From contig NZ_VJNO01000017.1 in the NCBI RefSeq assembly GCF_007096885.1, positions 1 through 64,000 of the forward strand: DNA of 64,000 nucleotides, read 5' to 3'. This document shows, in pieces, positions 1 through 8,430 of this stretch (within the stretch, counting starts at the first letter, position 1; the number at the start of each line of letters is the position of its first letter). The DNA comes from Streptomyces sp. 130. Lineage in GTDB: Bacteria > Actinomycetota > Actinomycetes > Streptomycetales > Streptomycetaceae. The position numbers and the translations under genes are program-made. The notes beneath the pieces were generated by a model. That model ran no database searches, had not been told where the DNA came from, and saw only the letters and a program-made list of their open reading frames with translations.

Positions 1-350
1 CGGCCTCCCGGCCTCCCGGCCTCCCGGCCTCCCGGCCTCCCGGCCTCCCGGCCTCCCGGCCTCCCGGCCGCCCGGCCGCCCGGCCGCCCGGCCCCCCGCC
101 CCCCGGGGTGCCGGGCCCCGGCCTCCCGGCCCGGGGCCCCGCCCCCGGGGCGCGTCCTCGCGCTCCCGGGGGGCCGGGCCCCCGGGCCGCGCCCCCGGCC
201 TCCCGGCCCGCGGCCTCCGGGGCGCCCGGCCTCCCGGCCCCCGGGGTGGCGGGCCCCGGGGCGCCCGGCCTTCGGGGTGCCGGCCCCCGGCCCCCGGCCT
301 CCCGGCCCCGGCCCCCGCCCCCGGCCTCCCGCCCCCGGCCCCCCCAGCCC
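1..350. repeat. GC-rich 8-bp tandem repeat tract
   Basis: Positions 1-64 are eight exact copies of CGGCCTCC. They are followed by about three copies of CGGCCGCC (65-88) and then by degenerate C/G-rich derivatives to about 350. The tract is over 90% G+C and lies just 3' of the reductase gene. Open frames through it are low-complexity Pro/Gly/Ala/Arg strings and are not credible genes. It could be a replication-slippage minisatellite or a collapsed repeat in the assembly. Confidence 0.8.
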
Positions 351-358
351 CCGCCCCC

Positions 359-994
359 TCAATACGCCACCCCCACGCCCTGCTTCACCGTCGCCGGGTC
401 GTTGGTCAGTGCCAGCATCGCGTGGGCCACGTCGGCGCGGGAGATGGTCCGGCCGCTGCGCGGGTTGCCGGCGATCACCGTCCGGTAGGCGCCCGTCAGG
501 GGGCCGTTCGTCAGCTTGGGCGGCCGCACCGACGTCCAGTCCGTGGCCGAGGCCGCCAGCGCCGCCTCCATCGCCGTGAGATCCGCGTACACCTCCTTGA
601 GGACCGCGCCGAGCATCGAGAGCACCATCCGGTCGAGCAGCGGCTCGCCGGCGGGCGCGGGGGCGACCGGGGCGGCGCTGACCACCAGCAGGCGCCGGGT
701 GCCCTCCGCCTCCATGGCGGTCAGCACGGCGCGGGTCAGCCGCTCGGCGACGCCGTCGGCCTTGCGGCCCCTGGAGCCGAGGCCGGAGAGGACCGCGTCC
801 CGCCCCGCCACCGCCTCCCGCAGCGCCTCCGGGTCGTCCACCCGGGCGGCGGTGTGCACCGTGACGTCCGAGAGCGGGACCGCGAGCCGGGCGGGGTCGC
901 GGACCACCGCCGTCACCTCGTGCCCCGCCGCCACCGCCTGGCGGACGATCTCCTGTCCGATACCGCCGGTGGCACCGAAAACCGTGAGCTTCAT
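359..994 (-). CDS. NAD(P)-binding reductase/epimerase (NmrA/SDR-like)
   Basis: This is a 211-residue Rossmann-fold protein. Its N-terminus, MKLTVFGATGGIGQEIVRQA, carries the GxxGxxG dinucleotide-binding loop typical of atypical SDR/NmrA NAD(P)H-binding proteins. The ATG at 994 was chosen because the glycine loop then starts at residue 8; an upstream in-frame ATG would add 21 unrelated residues and run through the operator region. It is divergent from a TetR gene 87 bp away, so the TetR protein probably controls it. The substrate cannot be told from sequence; flavin reduction or redox stress are common roles in the family. Confidence 0.8.
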   Translation of the reverse strand: MKLTVFGATGGIGQEIVRQAVAAGHEVTAVVRDPARLAVPLSDVTVHTAARVDDPEALREAVAGRDAVLSGLGSRGRKADGVAERLTRAVLTAMEAEGTRRLLVVSAAPVAPAPAGEPLLDRMVLSMLGAVLKEVYADLTAMEAALAASATDWTSVRPPKLTNGPLTGAYRTVIAGNPRSGRTISRADVAHAMLALTNDPATVKQGVGVAY

Positions 995-1010
995 GGCGCA
1001 CCCCTTCGAG

Positions 1011-1059
1011 GTGGGTAAGTATTCACTCACCCCTAGAGTGGGTGGGTAACCACTCACCC
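1011..1059. promoter_or_regulatory. Tandem TetR operator candidates
   Basis: Two related imperfect palindromes lie between the divergent reductase and TetR genes. One is GTGGGTAAGTATTCACTCAC (1011-1030), the other GGTGGGTAACCACTCACC (1041-1058). Both share GTGGGTAA and CACTCACC half-sites, about 30 bp apart, as expected for autoregulation by the adjacent repressor. Confidence 0.6.
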
Positions 1060-1081
1060 GTCAAGCCTTATCGGAGGGCCC

Positions 1082-1681
1082 ATGGAGCAGAAGCCGGCCC
1101 GCGTCCGCCTCGTCGACGCCGCCCACCAGCTCATGCTCACCAAGGGCCTGGCCCGGACCACCACGAAGGAGATCGCCAGGGCCGCCGGCTGCTCAGAGGC
1201 CGCGCTCTACAAGCACTTCCTCAGCAAGGAGGAGCTGTTCGTGGTGGTCCTCCAGGAACGGCTGCCCAGGGTCGACCTGCGTGAGCTCTTCGCCGACCCG
1301 GGCGCGGGGGAGCGGTCGGTCGAGGAGAACCTCACAGGCATCGCCCGCCAGGCCGCCCTGTTCTACGAGCAGAGCTTCCCGATCGCCGCCTCCCTGTACG
1401 CCGAACCGAGGCTCAAGGAGCGCCACGACGCGGCCATGCGCGAGCTCGGCACCGGCCCCCACCTGCCCATTCGCGGCGTCGACAGCTATCTGCGGGCCGA
1501 ACAGGCCGCCGGCCGCGTCCGGCCCGACGCCGACACCTACGCGGCCGCCTCCCTGCTCCTCGGCGCCTGCGCCCAGCGCGCGTTCGCCTACGACGCCACG
1601 GAGACCGGCGAGCCGCCCCAGCCGCTGGACGCCTTCGCGGCGTCCCTGGCCCGCACCCTCCTCAACGGCCTCGCGGGCTGA
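1082..1681 (+). CDS. TetR/AcrR family transcriptional regulator
   Basis: This is a 199-residue one-component regulator. The N-terminal helix-turn-helix is clear (residues about 8-55, including TTKEIARAAGCSEAALYKHF), followed by a variable all-helical ligand-binding domain. The ATG is preceded by GGAGG (about 1073-1077). It is transcribed divergently from the NAD(P)-binding reductase and probably represses both through the two palindromes in the gap. The ligand is unknown. Confidence 0.88.
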   Translation: MEQKPARVRLVDAAHQLMLTKGLARTTTKEIARAAGCSEAALYKHFLSKEELFVVVLQERLPRVDLRELFADPGAGERSVEENLTGIARQAALFYEQSFPIAASLYAEPRLKERHDAAMRELGTGPHLPIRGVDSYLRAEQAAGRVRPDADTYAAASLLLGACAQRAFAYDATETGEPPQPLDAFAASLARTLLNGLAG

Positions 1682-1690
1682 GGCCGAAGC

Positions 1691-2713
1691 TCAGGCAACC
1701 GGCCCGGCCAGCCACGCGTCGACCTTCGCCAGCAGCTCCGCCCGCACCGGCTCGGGCGCCGTGGAACCGCGCACCGACTGGCGGGCCAGCTCGGCCAGCT
1801 CCTCGTCGCTGAACGCGTGGTGGCGCCGGACCAGCTCGTACTGCGCGGCCAGCCGGGAACCGAAGAGCAGCGGGTCGTCCGCGCCGAGGGCCATCGGCAC
1901 GCCGGCGTCGAAGAGGGTGCGCAGGGGGACGTCGGCGGGCTTCTCGTAGACGCCGAGGGCCACGTTGGACGCGGGGCACACCTCGCAGGTCACCCCCGCC
2001 TCCGCGAGCCGGCGCAGCAGCCGGGGGTCCTCGGCGGCGCGCACCCCGTGCCCCACCCGGGCCGCGTCGAGGTCGTCCAGGCAGTCCCGGACGCTGGACG
2101 GGCCCGACAGCTCGCCGCCGTGCGGAGCGGCCAGCAGACCGCCTTCCCGGGCGATGGCGAACGCCCGGTCGAAGTCCCGGGCCATCCCGCGCCGTTCGTC
2201 GTTGGAGAGGCCGAAGCCGACGACGCCCCGGTCCGCGTACCGCACGGCGAGCCGCGCGAGGGTGCGGGCGTCCAGCGGGTGCTTCATCCGGTTCGCCGCG
2301 ATGACCACCCGGATCGGCAGCCCGGTCTCGCGCGAGGCGGCGTCCACCGCGTCCAGGATGATCTCGATCGCCGGGATCAGCCCGCCGAGCAGGGGCGCGT
2401 ACGAGGTGGGGTCGACCTGGATCTCCAGCCAGCCGGACCCGTCCGCCACGTCCTCCTGGGCGGCCTCGCGCACCAGGCGCTGGATGTCCTCGGGGGCCCG
2501 CAGGCAGGACCGGGCGATGTCGTACAGCCGCTGGAAGCGGAACCAGCCCCGTTCGTCCGTGGCGCGCAGCTTGGGCGGCTCGCCGCCGGTCAGGGCCTCG
2601 GGCAGCCGCACCCCGTACTTGTCGGCGAGCTCCAGCAGCGTCGTGGGCCGCATCGACCCGGTGAAGTGCAGGTGCAGGTGGGCCTTGGGCAGCAGCCGTA
2701 CATCACGTTCCAT
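1691..2713 (-). CDS. add: Adenosine deaminase family protein
   Basis: The 340-residue amidohydrolase would deaminate adenosine (or a related aminopurine nucleoside) to inosine in purine salvage. Visible signatures are the zinc-binding HLHLHFTG near residue 15, PHGGELSG, RVGHGVR and LGADDP near the C-terminus. The first Asp of the usual S/T-DDP is preceded by Ala, as in several actinobacterial paralogues. The start at 2713 (MERDVRLLPKAHLHLH) places the first metal motif where family members have it; a longer reading would add 31 low-complexity residues. It lies downstream of aspC on the same strand, behind a terminator-like hairpin, and so is probably separately transcribed. Confidence 0.85.
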   Translation of the reverse strand: MERDVRLLPKAHLHLHFTGSMRPTTLLELADKYGVRLPEALTGGEPPKLRATDERGWFRFQRLYDIARSCLRAPEDIQRLVREAAQEDVADGSGWLEIQVDPTSYAPLLGGLIPAIEIILDAVDAASRETGLPIRVVIAANRMKHPLDARTLARLAVRYADRGVVGFGLSNDERRGMARDFDRAFAIAREGGLLAAPHGGELSGPSSVRDCLDDLDAARVGHGVRAAEDPRLLRRLAEAGVTCEVCPASNVALGVYEKPADVPLRTLFDAGVPMALGADDPLLFGSRLAAQYELVRRHHAFSDEELAELARQSVRGSTAPEPVRAELLAKVDAWLAGPVA

Positions 2714-2783
2714 TGCAAGATCCTGCCGCACGGAGGGGGCGGCGCGGTAGCCGCTTTCTCCATCGGGTGCCCCCTCGAACGCG

Positions 2784-2820
2784 AAAGCGACCCCCGGTCC
2801 GGACATCGGGGGTCGCTTTT
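2784..2820 (-). terminator. Terminator downstream of aspC
   Basis: A 13-bp perfect stem (AAAGCGACCCCCG / CGGGGGTCGCTTT) with a 10-nt loop lies between the end of aspC and the start of the adenosine deaminase gene, followed by a short T run on the - strand. Confidence 0.7.
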
Positions 2821-2837
2821 ACGGGAAGGGGTGGCGC

Positions 2838-4064
2838 TTACGCCTTCGCCTCGCCCAGCAGCTTCTGGAGCCGCGAGACGCCCTCGACGAGGTCGTCGTC
2901 GCCCAGCGCGTACGACAGGCGCAGGTAGCCCGGCGTGCCGAAGGCCTCGCCCGGGACGACCGCCACCTCGGCCTCGTCCAGGATCAGCGCGGCCAGCTCC
3001 ACCGAGGTCTGCGGGCGCTTGCCGCGGATCTCCCTGCCGAGCAGCTCCTTGACCGACGGGTACGCGTAGAACGCGCCCTCGGGCTCCGGGCAGAACACGC
3101 CGTCGATGTCGTTGAGCATCCGCACGATGGTCTTCCGGCGCCGGTCGAAGGCGGTGCGCATCTCGGCGACCGCGTCCAGGTCCCCGGAGACGGCGGCCAG
3201 GGCGGCGGCCTGCGAGACGTTGGCGACGTTGGACGTGGCGTGCGACTGGAGGTTGGTCGCGGCCTTCACGACGTCCTTGGGGCCGACGATCCACCCGACG
3301 CGCCAGCCGGTCATCGCGTACGTCTTGGCGACGCCGTTGACCACGATGCACTTGTCGCGCAGCTCGGGCACGACCGCCGGCATCGAGGTGAACTTCGCGT
3401 CCCCGTAGACCAGGTGCTCGTAGATCTCGTCGGTCAGCACCCAGAGGCCGTGCTCGACGGCCCAGCGGCCGATCGCCTCGGTGTCCGCCTCGCTGTAGAC
3501 CGCGCCGGTCGGGTTCGACGGGGAGACGAAGAGGACGACCTTCGTACGCTCGGTACGGGCCGCCTCCAGCTGCTCCACGGAGACCCGGTAACCGGTGGTC
3601 TCGTCGGCCACGACCTCCACCGGGACACCGCCGGCCAGCCGGATCGACTCGGGGTAGGTGGTCCAGTACGGGGCCGGGACGATGACCTCGTCGCCCGGGT
3701 CGAGGATCGCGGCGAACGCCTCGTAGATCGCCTGCTTGCCGCCGTTGGTCACCAGGATCTGGGAGGCGTCGACCTCGTAACCGGAGTCGCGCAGCGTCTT
3801 CTCCGCGATGGCGGCCTTGAGCTCGGGGAGCCCGCCCGCCGGGGTGTAGCGGTGGTACTTCGGGGTACGGCACGCCTCGACGGCGGCGTCCACGATGTAG
3901 CCGGGCGTCGGGAAGTCGGGCTCGCCGGCACCGAAGCCGATCACCGGGCGGCCGGCGGCCTTGAGGGCCTTGGCCTTGGCGTCGACGGCGAGGGTGGCGG
4001 ACTCGGAGATGGCACCGATGCGGGCGGAGACCCGGCTCTCGGACGGAGAAGTAGCAGCGCTCAT
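2838..4064 (-). CDS. aspC: Pyridoxal-phosphate aspartate aminotransferase
   Basis: This 408-residue fold-type I aminotransferase interconverts aspartate/oxoglutarate and oxaloacetate/glutamate. It carries GFGAGEPDFPTP near the N-terminus, SPSNPTGA (the Asn that contacts PLP), and the PLP-lysine region AKTYAMTGWRVGWIVG. The start at 4064 (MSAATSPSESRVSARI) follows a GGGGG stretch; an ATG nine bases upstream is an alternative. It is divergent from tRNA-Trp/secE, which is the usual Streptomyces arrangement. Confidence 0.92.
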   Translation of the reverse strand: MSAATSPSESRVSARIGAISESATLAVDAKAKALKAAGRPVIGFGAGEPDFPTPGYIVDAAVEACRTPKYHRYTPAGGLPELKAAIAEKTLRDSGYEVDASQILVTNGGKQAIYEAFAAILDPGDEVIVPAPYWTTYPESIRLAGGVPVEVVADETTGYRVSVEQLEAARTERTKVVLFVSPSNPTGAVYSEADTEAIGRWAVEHGLWVLTDEIYEHLVYGDAKFTSMPAVVPELRDKCIVVNGVAKTYAMTGWRVGWIVGPKDVVKAATNLQSHATSNVANVSQAAALAAVSGDLDAVAEMRTAFDRRRKTIVRMLNDIDGVFCPEPEGAFYAYPSVKELLGREIRGKRPQTSVELAALILDEAEVAVVPGEAFGTPGYLRLSYALGDDDLVEGVSRLQKLLGEAKA

Positions 4065-4176
4065 GACCCCCATGCTCCCAGACCGTTTTCCGCGTCGGCA
4101 CAGGGGTTTCAGGGACCGGACAGCACTCGGACAGCATGCGGACACGAAGCGACCAGGAGCGATCAGCAGCTTTCTG

Positions 4177-4206
4177 TTCGACGCCGGGCCTCTGAGCACG
4201 TACACT
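4177..4206 (+). promoter_or_regulatory. Predicted promoter for tRNA-Trp/secE
   Basis: TTCGAC (4177-4182) and TACACT (4201-4206) are spaced 18 bp apart and lie about 85 bp upstream of the tRNA gene. This matches the Streptomyces HrdB-type consensus. There is no experimental support. Confidence 0.4.
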
Positions 4207-4289
4207 CTCCTGTCGTTGGCCTTCACCAGCCGCACCGTTCCTGCACTCGGATCATCCGGGGACATGCGGTAGGTTGGTGGAATCCACAA

Positions 4290-4362
4290 AGGGTCGTAGC
4301 TCAATTGGTAGAGCACTGGTCTCCAAAACCAGCGGTTGGGGGTTCAAGTCCCTCCGGCCCTG
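4290..4362 (+). tRNA. tRNA-Trp (CCA anticodon)
   Basis: A full cloverleaf can be drawn. The acceptor stem is AGGGTCG/CGGCCCT with discriminator G, and there is a D arm with GCTCAATTGGTAGAGC. The anticodon stem is CTGGT/ACCAG with loop CTCCAAA (anticodon CCA, 4323-4325), and the T arm contains GGTTCAAGTCC. The 3' CCA is not encoded. Its position just upstream of secE is conserved in Streptomyces. Confidence 0.96.
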
Positions 4363-4468
4363 CTACACACTCCTTCGCCAGGATGTGTGCGCATGTACGT
4401 ACTTCAATGCACCGCCGTGCGGCTCCACCGGGCGCGGCACGGCCACGACCCGGAATCAGGTGAGAAGC

Positions 4469-4756
4469 GTGACGGACGCCGTGGGCTCCATCGACAAGCC
4501 TGATGCCGAGGACGAGGCACCCGAGTCGAAGAAGAAGTCCCGGAAGGGCGGCAAGCGCGGCAAGAAGGGCCCTCTGGGCCGTCTCGCGCTTTTCTACCGC
4601 CAGATCGTCGCGGAGCTCCGCAAGGTCGTCTGGCCGACGCGCAACCAGCTGACGACGTACACCAGTGTGGTGATCGCGTTCGTCGTCGTCATGATCGGCC
4701 TCGTAACCGTGATTGACTTCGGTTTCGCGCGGGTCGTCAAGTCCGTCTTCGGCTGA
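4469..4756 (+). CDS. secE: Preprotein translocase subunit SecE
   Basis: This is a 95-residue single-spanning subunit that clamps SecY in the SecYEG translocon. It has a basic N-terminal region rich in Lys/Gly, the conserved amphipathic RQIVAELRKVVWPTRNQL, and one membrane helix (about residues 63-85). The GTG at 4469 was preferred over the GTG at 4460 because AGGTGAG sits 4-5 nt upstream of it. It heads the secE-nusG pair downstream of tRNA-Trp. Confidence 0.95.
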   Translation: MTDAVGSIDKPDAEDEAPESKKKSRKGGKRGKKGPLGRLALFYRQIVAELRKVVWPTRNQLTTYTSVVIAFVVVMIGLVTVIDFGFARVVKSVFG

Positions 4757-4761
4757 TCCAC

Positions 4762-4792
4762 GCGAAGGGCGCCTGATGGGCGCCCCTTTCGC
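4762..4792 (+). terminator. Weak hairpin between secE and nusG
   Basis: A GC-rich imperfect stem (GAAGGGCGCC / GGGCGCCCCTTTC, tetraloop TGAT) lies right after the secE stop. It has only a short T run and may attenuate rather than terminate, since nusG lacks another obvious promoter. Confidence 0.35.
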
Positions 4793-4827
4793 ATGTTCCA
4801 CCCATATGTATCCAGGAAGAAGCCACC

Positions 4828-5661
4828 GTGTCTGACCCGAACCTGAACGACGCCGTCGAGCCGACGGCGGGCGCCTTCGAGTCCGCCGAGGACGAGCTCG
4901 ACATCGTCGAGGCGGCGGACGCCGAGGAGTCGGACCAGGCCGAAGCCGCCGACGCCGGCGAGGAGGCGTTCGAGGACGCCGCCGAGGAGACCGCGGAGAC
5001 CGCGGACGCGGCCGACGAGGAGGAGGCCGAGCCGGCCGAGCCCGTCGACCCCGTCACGGCCCTGCGCGAGGAGCTCCGCGGGCTGCCGGGCGAGTGGTAC
5101 GTCATCCACACGTACGCCGGTTACGAGAAGCGTGTGAAGGCCAACCTGGAGCAGCGCGCCGTCTCGCTGAACGTGGAGGAGTTCATCTATCAGGCCGAGG
5201 TGCCTGAGGAGGAAATCGTCCAGATCAAGAACGGCGAGCGCAAGAACGTCCGTCAGAACAAGCTCCCGGGTTACGTCCTGGTGCGCATGGACCTGACGAA
5301 CGAGTCCTGGGGCGTCGTCCGCAACACCCCCGGCGTCACCGGCTTCGTGGGCAACGCCTACGACCCGTACCCGCTGACGCTGGACGAGATCGTCAAGATG
5401 CTCGCTCCGGAGGCCGAGGAGAAGGCCGCCCGCGAGGCCGCCGAGGCCGAGGGCAAGCCGGCTCCGGCCCGTAAGGTCGAGGTCCAGGTGCTGGACTTCG
5501 AGGTCGGCGACTCGGTCACCGTCACCGACGGCCCGTTCGCGACGCTGCAGGCGACGATCAACGAGATCAACGCCGACTCGAAGAAGGTCAAGGGCCTGGT
5601 CGAGATCTTCGGGCGCGAGACCCCGGTCGAGCTGAGCTTCGACCAGATCCAGAAGAACTGA
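4828..5661 (+). CDS. nusG: Transcription termination/antitermination factor NusG
   Basis: The 277-residue NusG binds RNA polymerase and links it to Rho or to the ribosome. Residues 1-88 are an acidic Glu/Asp/Ala extension found in streptomycete NusG. The NGN domain starts at EWYVIHTYAGYEKRV, includes the conserved KLPGYVLVRMDL, and is followed by a KOW domain near the end (DSVTVTDGPFATLQATINEI). It starts at GTG 4828 with upstream AGGAAG. A strong hairpin terminator follows it, so rplK is probably a separate unit. Confidence 0.96.
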   Translation: MSDPNLNDAVEPTAGAFESAEDELDIVEAADAEESDQAEAADAGEEAFEDAAEETAETADAADEEEAEPAEPVDPVTALREELRGLPGEWYVIHTYAGYEKRVKANLEQRAVSLNVEEFIYQAEVPEEEIVQIKNGERKNVRQNKLPGYVLVRMDLTNESWGVVRNTPGVTGFVGNAYDPYPLTLDEIVKMLAPEAEEKAAREAAEAEGKPAPARKVEVQVLDFEVGDSVTVTDGPFATLQATINEINADSKKVKGLVEIFGRETPVELSFDQIQKN

Positions 5662-5691
5662 GCTTTCCGCCCGCTTCTGGACACATGCCTA

Positions 5692-5742
5692 CCGAGCAGG
5701 TCAGACAGGCTCTCGCAGCCGGTCTGACCTGCTTGGTTTTTG
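5692..5742 (+). terminator. Terminator after nusG
   Basis: A 15-bp stem (CCGAGCAGGTCAGAC / GTCTGACCTGCTTGG, one G-U) has an internal GGCT/AGCC extension and is followed by GGTTTTTGG. It is the most canonical intrinsic terminator in this part of the window. Confidence 0.85.
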
Positions 5743-5767
5743 GACGCACGGCTATACCCGTTATCGT
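5740..5767 (+). promoter_or_regulatory. Possible promoter for rplK-rplA
   Basis: TTGGAC (5740-5745) and TATCGT (5762-5767) are spaced 16 bp apart, directly after the nusG terminator and 70 bp upstream of rplK. Its position is plausible, but the -10 match is modest. Confidence 0.35.
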
Positions 5768-5836
5768 TGTGCGGTATGCCTGCATCCGGATGACCGGATG
5801 ACGGCGAAAACTCTCACTAGGACCCGGAGAGAGCAC

Positions 5837-6271
5837 ATGCCTCCCAAGAAGAAGAAGGTCACGGGGCTTATCAAGCTCCAGATCAACGCCGGTGCGGCCA
5901 ACCCGGCCCCGCCGGTCGGCCCCGCGCTGGGTCAGCACGGCGTCAACATCATGGAGTTCTGCAAGGCCTACAACGCCGCGACCGAGTCGCAGCGTGGCAT
6001 GGTCGTGCCGGTGGAGATCACGGTCTACGAGGACCGCTCCTTCACCTTCATCACCAAGACTCCGCCGGCCGCCAAGCTGATCCTCAAGGCCGCGGGTGTG
6101 GAGAAGGGCTCCGGCGAGCCGCACAAGACCAAGGTCGCCAAGCTGACGGCCGCCCAGGTCCGCGAGATCGCCACGACGAAGCTCCCCGACCTGAACGCCA
6201 ACGACCTCGACGCCGCGTCGAAGATCATCGAGGGCACCGCCCGTTCCATGGGCATCACGGTCGAAGGCTGA
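5837..6271 (+). CDS. rplK: 50S ribosomal protein L11
   Basis: This is the 144-residue L11 of the GTPase-associated centre, the thiostrepton-binding region of 23S rRNA. The N-terminal domain has the proline-rich PAPPVGPALGQHGVNIMEFC, and the C-terminal RNA-binding domain ends in the family-typical RSMGITVEG. It starts at ATG 5837 after GGAGAG; an earlier ATG at 5798 adds 13 residues that do not fit L11. It forms an operon with rplA, 80 bp downstream. Confidence 0.97.
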   Translation: MPPKKKKVTGLIKLQINAGAANPAPPVGPALGQHGVNIMEFCKAYNAATESQRGMVVPVEITVYEDRSFTFITKTPPAAKLILKAAGVEKGSGEPHKTKVAKLTAAQVREIATTKLPDLNANDLDAASKIIEGTARSMGITVEG

Positions 6272-6351
6272 TTCAGCCCCACTCCCTCAGTGGTAGGACC
6301 GGCGCTGGTCCGCACCACGACTCCACACTCTGAAAAACATCAGGAGTAGAA

Positions 6352-7074
6352 GTGAAGCGCAGCAAGAACCTCCGCGCTGCGGACGCCAAGGTCGACCGGG
6401 AGCGCCTGTACGCCCCGCTCGAGGCCGTCCGTCTCGCCAAGGACACCGCCACCACGAAGTTCGACGGCACCGTCGAGGTCGCCTTCCGCCTGGGTGTTGA
6501 CCCGCGCAAGGCCGACCAGATGGTCCGCGGCACCGTGAACCTCCCGCACGGCACCGGCAAGACCGCCCGGGTCCTGGTCTTCGCGACCGGTGACCGTGCT
6601 GCGGCCGCGGAAGCCGCCGGCGCCGACATCGTCGGCTCCGACGAGCTCATCGACGAGGTGGCGAAGGGCCGTCTGGACTTCGACGCCGTCGTCGCGACCC
6701 CGGACCTCATGGGCAAGGTCGGCCGCCTCGGCCGCGTGCTCGGTCCGCGTGGTCTGATGCCGAACCCGAAGACCGGTACGGTCACCCCCGATGTCGCGAA
6801 GGCTGTCAACGACATCAAGGGCGGCAAGATCGAGTTCCGCGTCGACAAGCACTCGAACCTGCACTTCATCATCGGCAAGGTGTCCTTCGACGACACCAAG
6901 CTGGTGGAGAACTACGCAGCGGCGCTGGAGGAGGTCCTCCGTCTGAAGCCGTCCGCGGCGAAGGGGCGCTACATCAAGAAGGCCGCCCTGGCGACCACGA
7001 TGGGCCCCGGCATCCCGCTGGACCCCAACCGCACCCGTAACCTCCTCGTCGAGGAGGACCCGGCCGCCGTCTGA
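6352..7074 (+). CDS. rplA: 50S ribosomal protein L1
   Basis: The 240-residue L1 builds the L1 stalk at the E site. The signature PDLMGKVGRLGRVLGPRGLM and PNPKTGTVT is present, and length and ends agree with actinobacterial L1. It starts at GTG 6352 behind AGGAG. In other bacteria L1 represses the L11-L1 mRNA; no clear mimic site was identified here. Confidence 0.97.
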   Translation: MKRSKNLRAADAKVDRERLYAPLEAVRLAKDTATTKFDGTVEVAFRLGVDPRKADQMVRGTVNLPHGTGKTARVLVFATGDRAAAAEAAGADIVGSDELIDEVAKGRLDFDAVVATPDLMGKVGRLGRVLGPRGLMPNPKTGTVTPDVAKAVNDIKGGKIEFRVDKHSNLHFIIGKVSFDDTKLVENYAAALEEVLRLKPSAAKGRYIKKAALATTMGPGIPLDPNRTRNLLVEEDPAAV

Positions 7075-7118
7075 GCCTCCGCGCTCGTACGACCGCCGCG
7101 TCACGTGTGACATGGACG

Positions 7119-7146
7119 GGCCCCGCAACCTTTCGAGGTGCGGGGC
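7119..7146 (+). terminator. Terminator after rplA
   Basis: GGCCCCGCAACCT pairs with AGGTGCGGGGC (one bulged base) about 45 bp after the L1 stop, closing the rplK-rplA unit. Confidence 0.55.
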
Positions 7147-7231
7147 TCGTCCTCATTCGTACGTGGACATGACTGTCGGAGCCCTGCGTTAGCGTGGGTG
7201 ACCGAGAGTCGAATGAGGGGCGGAATCGAAG

Positions 7232-8140
7232 ATGAAGACCCATACCGTGAGGCGCCTGGGCCTGTCCGTCGCCGTGGTGGCGGCGCTGACCTCGGTCGCG
7301 GCCTGTGGCGGATCGGACGACGGGGGCAAGGGCGGGACCGAGAAGGAGAGCCGCGGCAGCTCCGTGGTGAAGGTCGACCCGATCGCCGCGCTGGTCGCCG
7401 TGCAGAAGAAGACCGGCCAGGCGCAGTCGGCCCGGGTCGAGGGGGAGACCACCATGGGCAGCACGATGTCCATGAAGCAGACGGGCGTCATGGACTGGTC
7501 CGACGGGATCACCGGCACCATGAAGATCACGTACACCGGCGGCACCATGGCCGACACCCTGAAGCAGGCCGGCGGCAGCGGCACGATGGAGGCCCGCTAC
7601 TTCAAGGACGGGTACGCGGCCGACATGGGCGAGGCCCTGGCCCAGCAGACCGGCGGCAAGCGCTGGATCAACTACAGCTATGACGACCTCGCCGAGATGG
7701 CCGGAGCCTCGGGCGAGGTGATGAAGGACCAGATGCAGAACAGCACCCCCCAGCAGGGGGTGAAGTCGCTGCTGGCCTCCGGTGACGTCAAGAAGGTCGG
7801 CCAGGAGGACGTCCGCGGCGTCAGCACCACGCACTACTCGGGCACGGTCGACGTCGCCGAGCTGACCGCCAAGAGCGGCAATCTCGACGCCGACGAGGTC
7901 GCCGCCCTCAAGAAGCAGCTGGCCGACGCCGGGATCACCACGGAGACCATCGACATCTGGGTCGACGAGAACGACCTGCTGGTGAAGAAGACCGAGCGCG
8001 GTGAGATGAAGACCGGCGAGCTGAACTCCACGGTGTTCTACAGCGACTACGGCACGAAGGTCTCGGTCGAGCGCCCGCCGGCCGCCGAGACCGTCGACTT
8101 CGCCGAGATGCTGGAGCAGCAGCAGGGGGCCGCCTCCTGA
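7232..8140 (+). CDS. Putative secreted lipoprotein (LppX/LprG-like)
   Basis: This 302-residue protein has a lipoprotein signal peptide: basic MKTHTVRR, a hydrophobic core, then the lipobox SVAAC at residues 21-25, followed by a Gly/Ser/Asp linker. The rest is a mixed alpha/beta region with repeated K-T-G motifs, resembling the LppX/LprAFG-type lipoproteins of actinobacteria. Lipoprotein genes sit between rplA and rplJ in other Streptomyces too. It has no evident link to the ribosome; substrate and function are unknown. Confidence 0.75.
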   Translation: MKTHTVRRLGLSVAVVAALTSVAACGGSDDGGKGGTEKESRGSSVVKVDPIAALVAVQKKTGQAQSARVEGETTMGSTMSMKQTGVMDWSDGITGTMKITYTGGTMADTLKQAGGSGTMEARYFKDGYAADMGEALAQQTGGKRWINYSYDDLAEMAGASGEVMKDQMQNSTPQQGVKSLLASGDVKKVGQEDVRGVSTTHYSGTVDVAELTAKSGNLDADEVAALKKQLADAGITTETIDIWVDENDLLVKKTERGEMKTGELNSTVFYSDYGTKVSVERPPAAETVDFAEMLEQQQGAAS

Positions 8141-8191
8141 CCCGGTTCCGGCGAGTTCAAACCTCCCGGCACCACCCGAAGCGGGACGGAT

Positions 8192-8221
8192 TTGCCCGGC
8201 GCGACCCCAGTCGCGTACTCT
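8192..8221 (+). promoter_or_regulatory. Predicted promoter for rplJ-rplL
   Basis: TTGCCC (8192-8197) and TACTCT (8216-8221) are separated by 18 bp, just upstream of the L10 leader. Confidence 0.5.
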
Positions 8222-8227
8222 TCTGCA

Positions 8228-8400
8228 GAAGCCAAAGACCGCTGGTCGTTGTCCTGAACCGTGAGGTTCGGGCAACCGAAGGCTCCGTTGATGCGGACGA
8301 CCTGCGCAGGTGACTGTGGAGAGCTCCCGGATTCCGTCCGGTCGAGCTACGCCCTGGCGCCCGCGCCGGGGCGTTTCGTCTTTCCGGTCCCTTTCGAGCG
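8228..8400 (+). promoter_or_regulatory. L10 ribosomal protein leader
   Basis: The roughly 170-nt untranslated region before rplJ contains the features of the L10(L12)4-binding leader. These are a conserved AAGACCGCTGGT block (about 8235-8246), its partner region ACCTGCGCAGGTG (about 8300-8312), and several nested GC stems up to the GGCGCCCGCGCCGGGGC hairpin. In the known family the L10-L12 complex binds this leader and represses its own operon. Confidence 0.65.
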
Positions 8401-8430
8401 GTCCTCATCACCCGGAAGGAGGCCGACGCT

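Noticed and set aside
1..350. CRISPR array
   Set aside because: The repeat unit is 8 bp with no spacers, so it is a simple tandem repeat.
108..579. Open frames through the left repeat tract
   Set aside because: They are low-complexity Pro/Arg/Ala translations of the GC repeat, have no ribosome-binding site and overlap the reductase gene end.
4290..4362. tRNA-Trp as integration site for a mobile element
   Set aside because: No integrase or direct repeat of the tRNA 3' end was seen, and the neighbours are the normal core genes.
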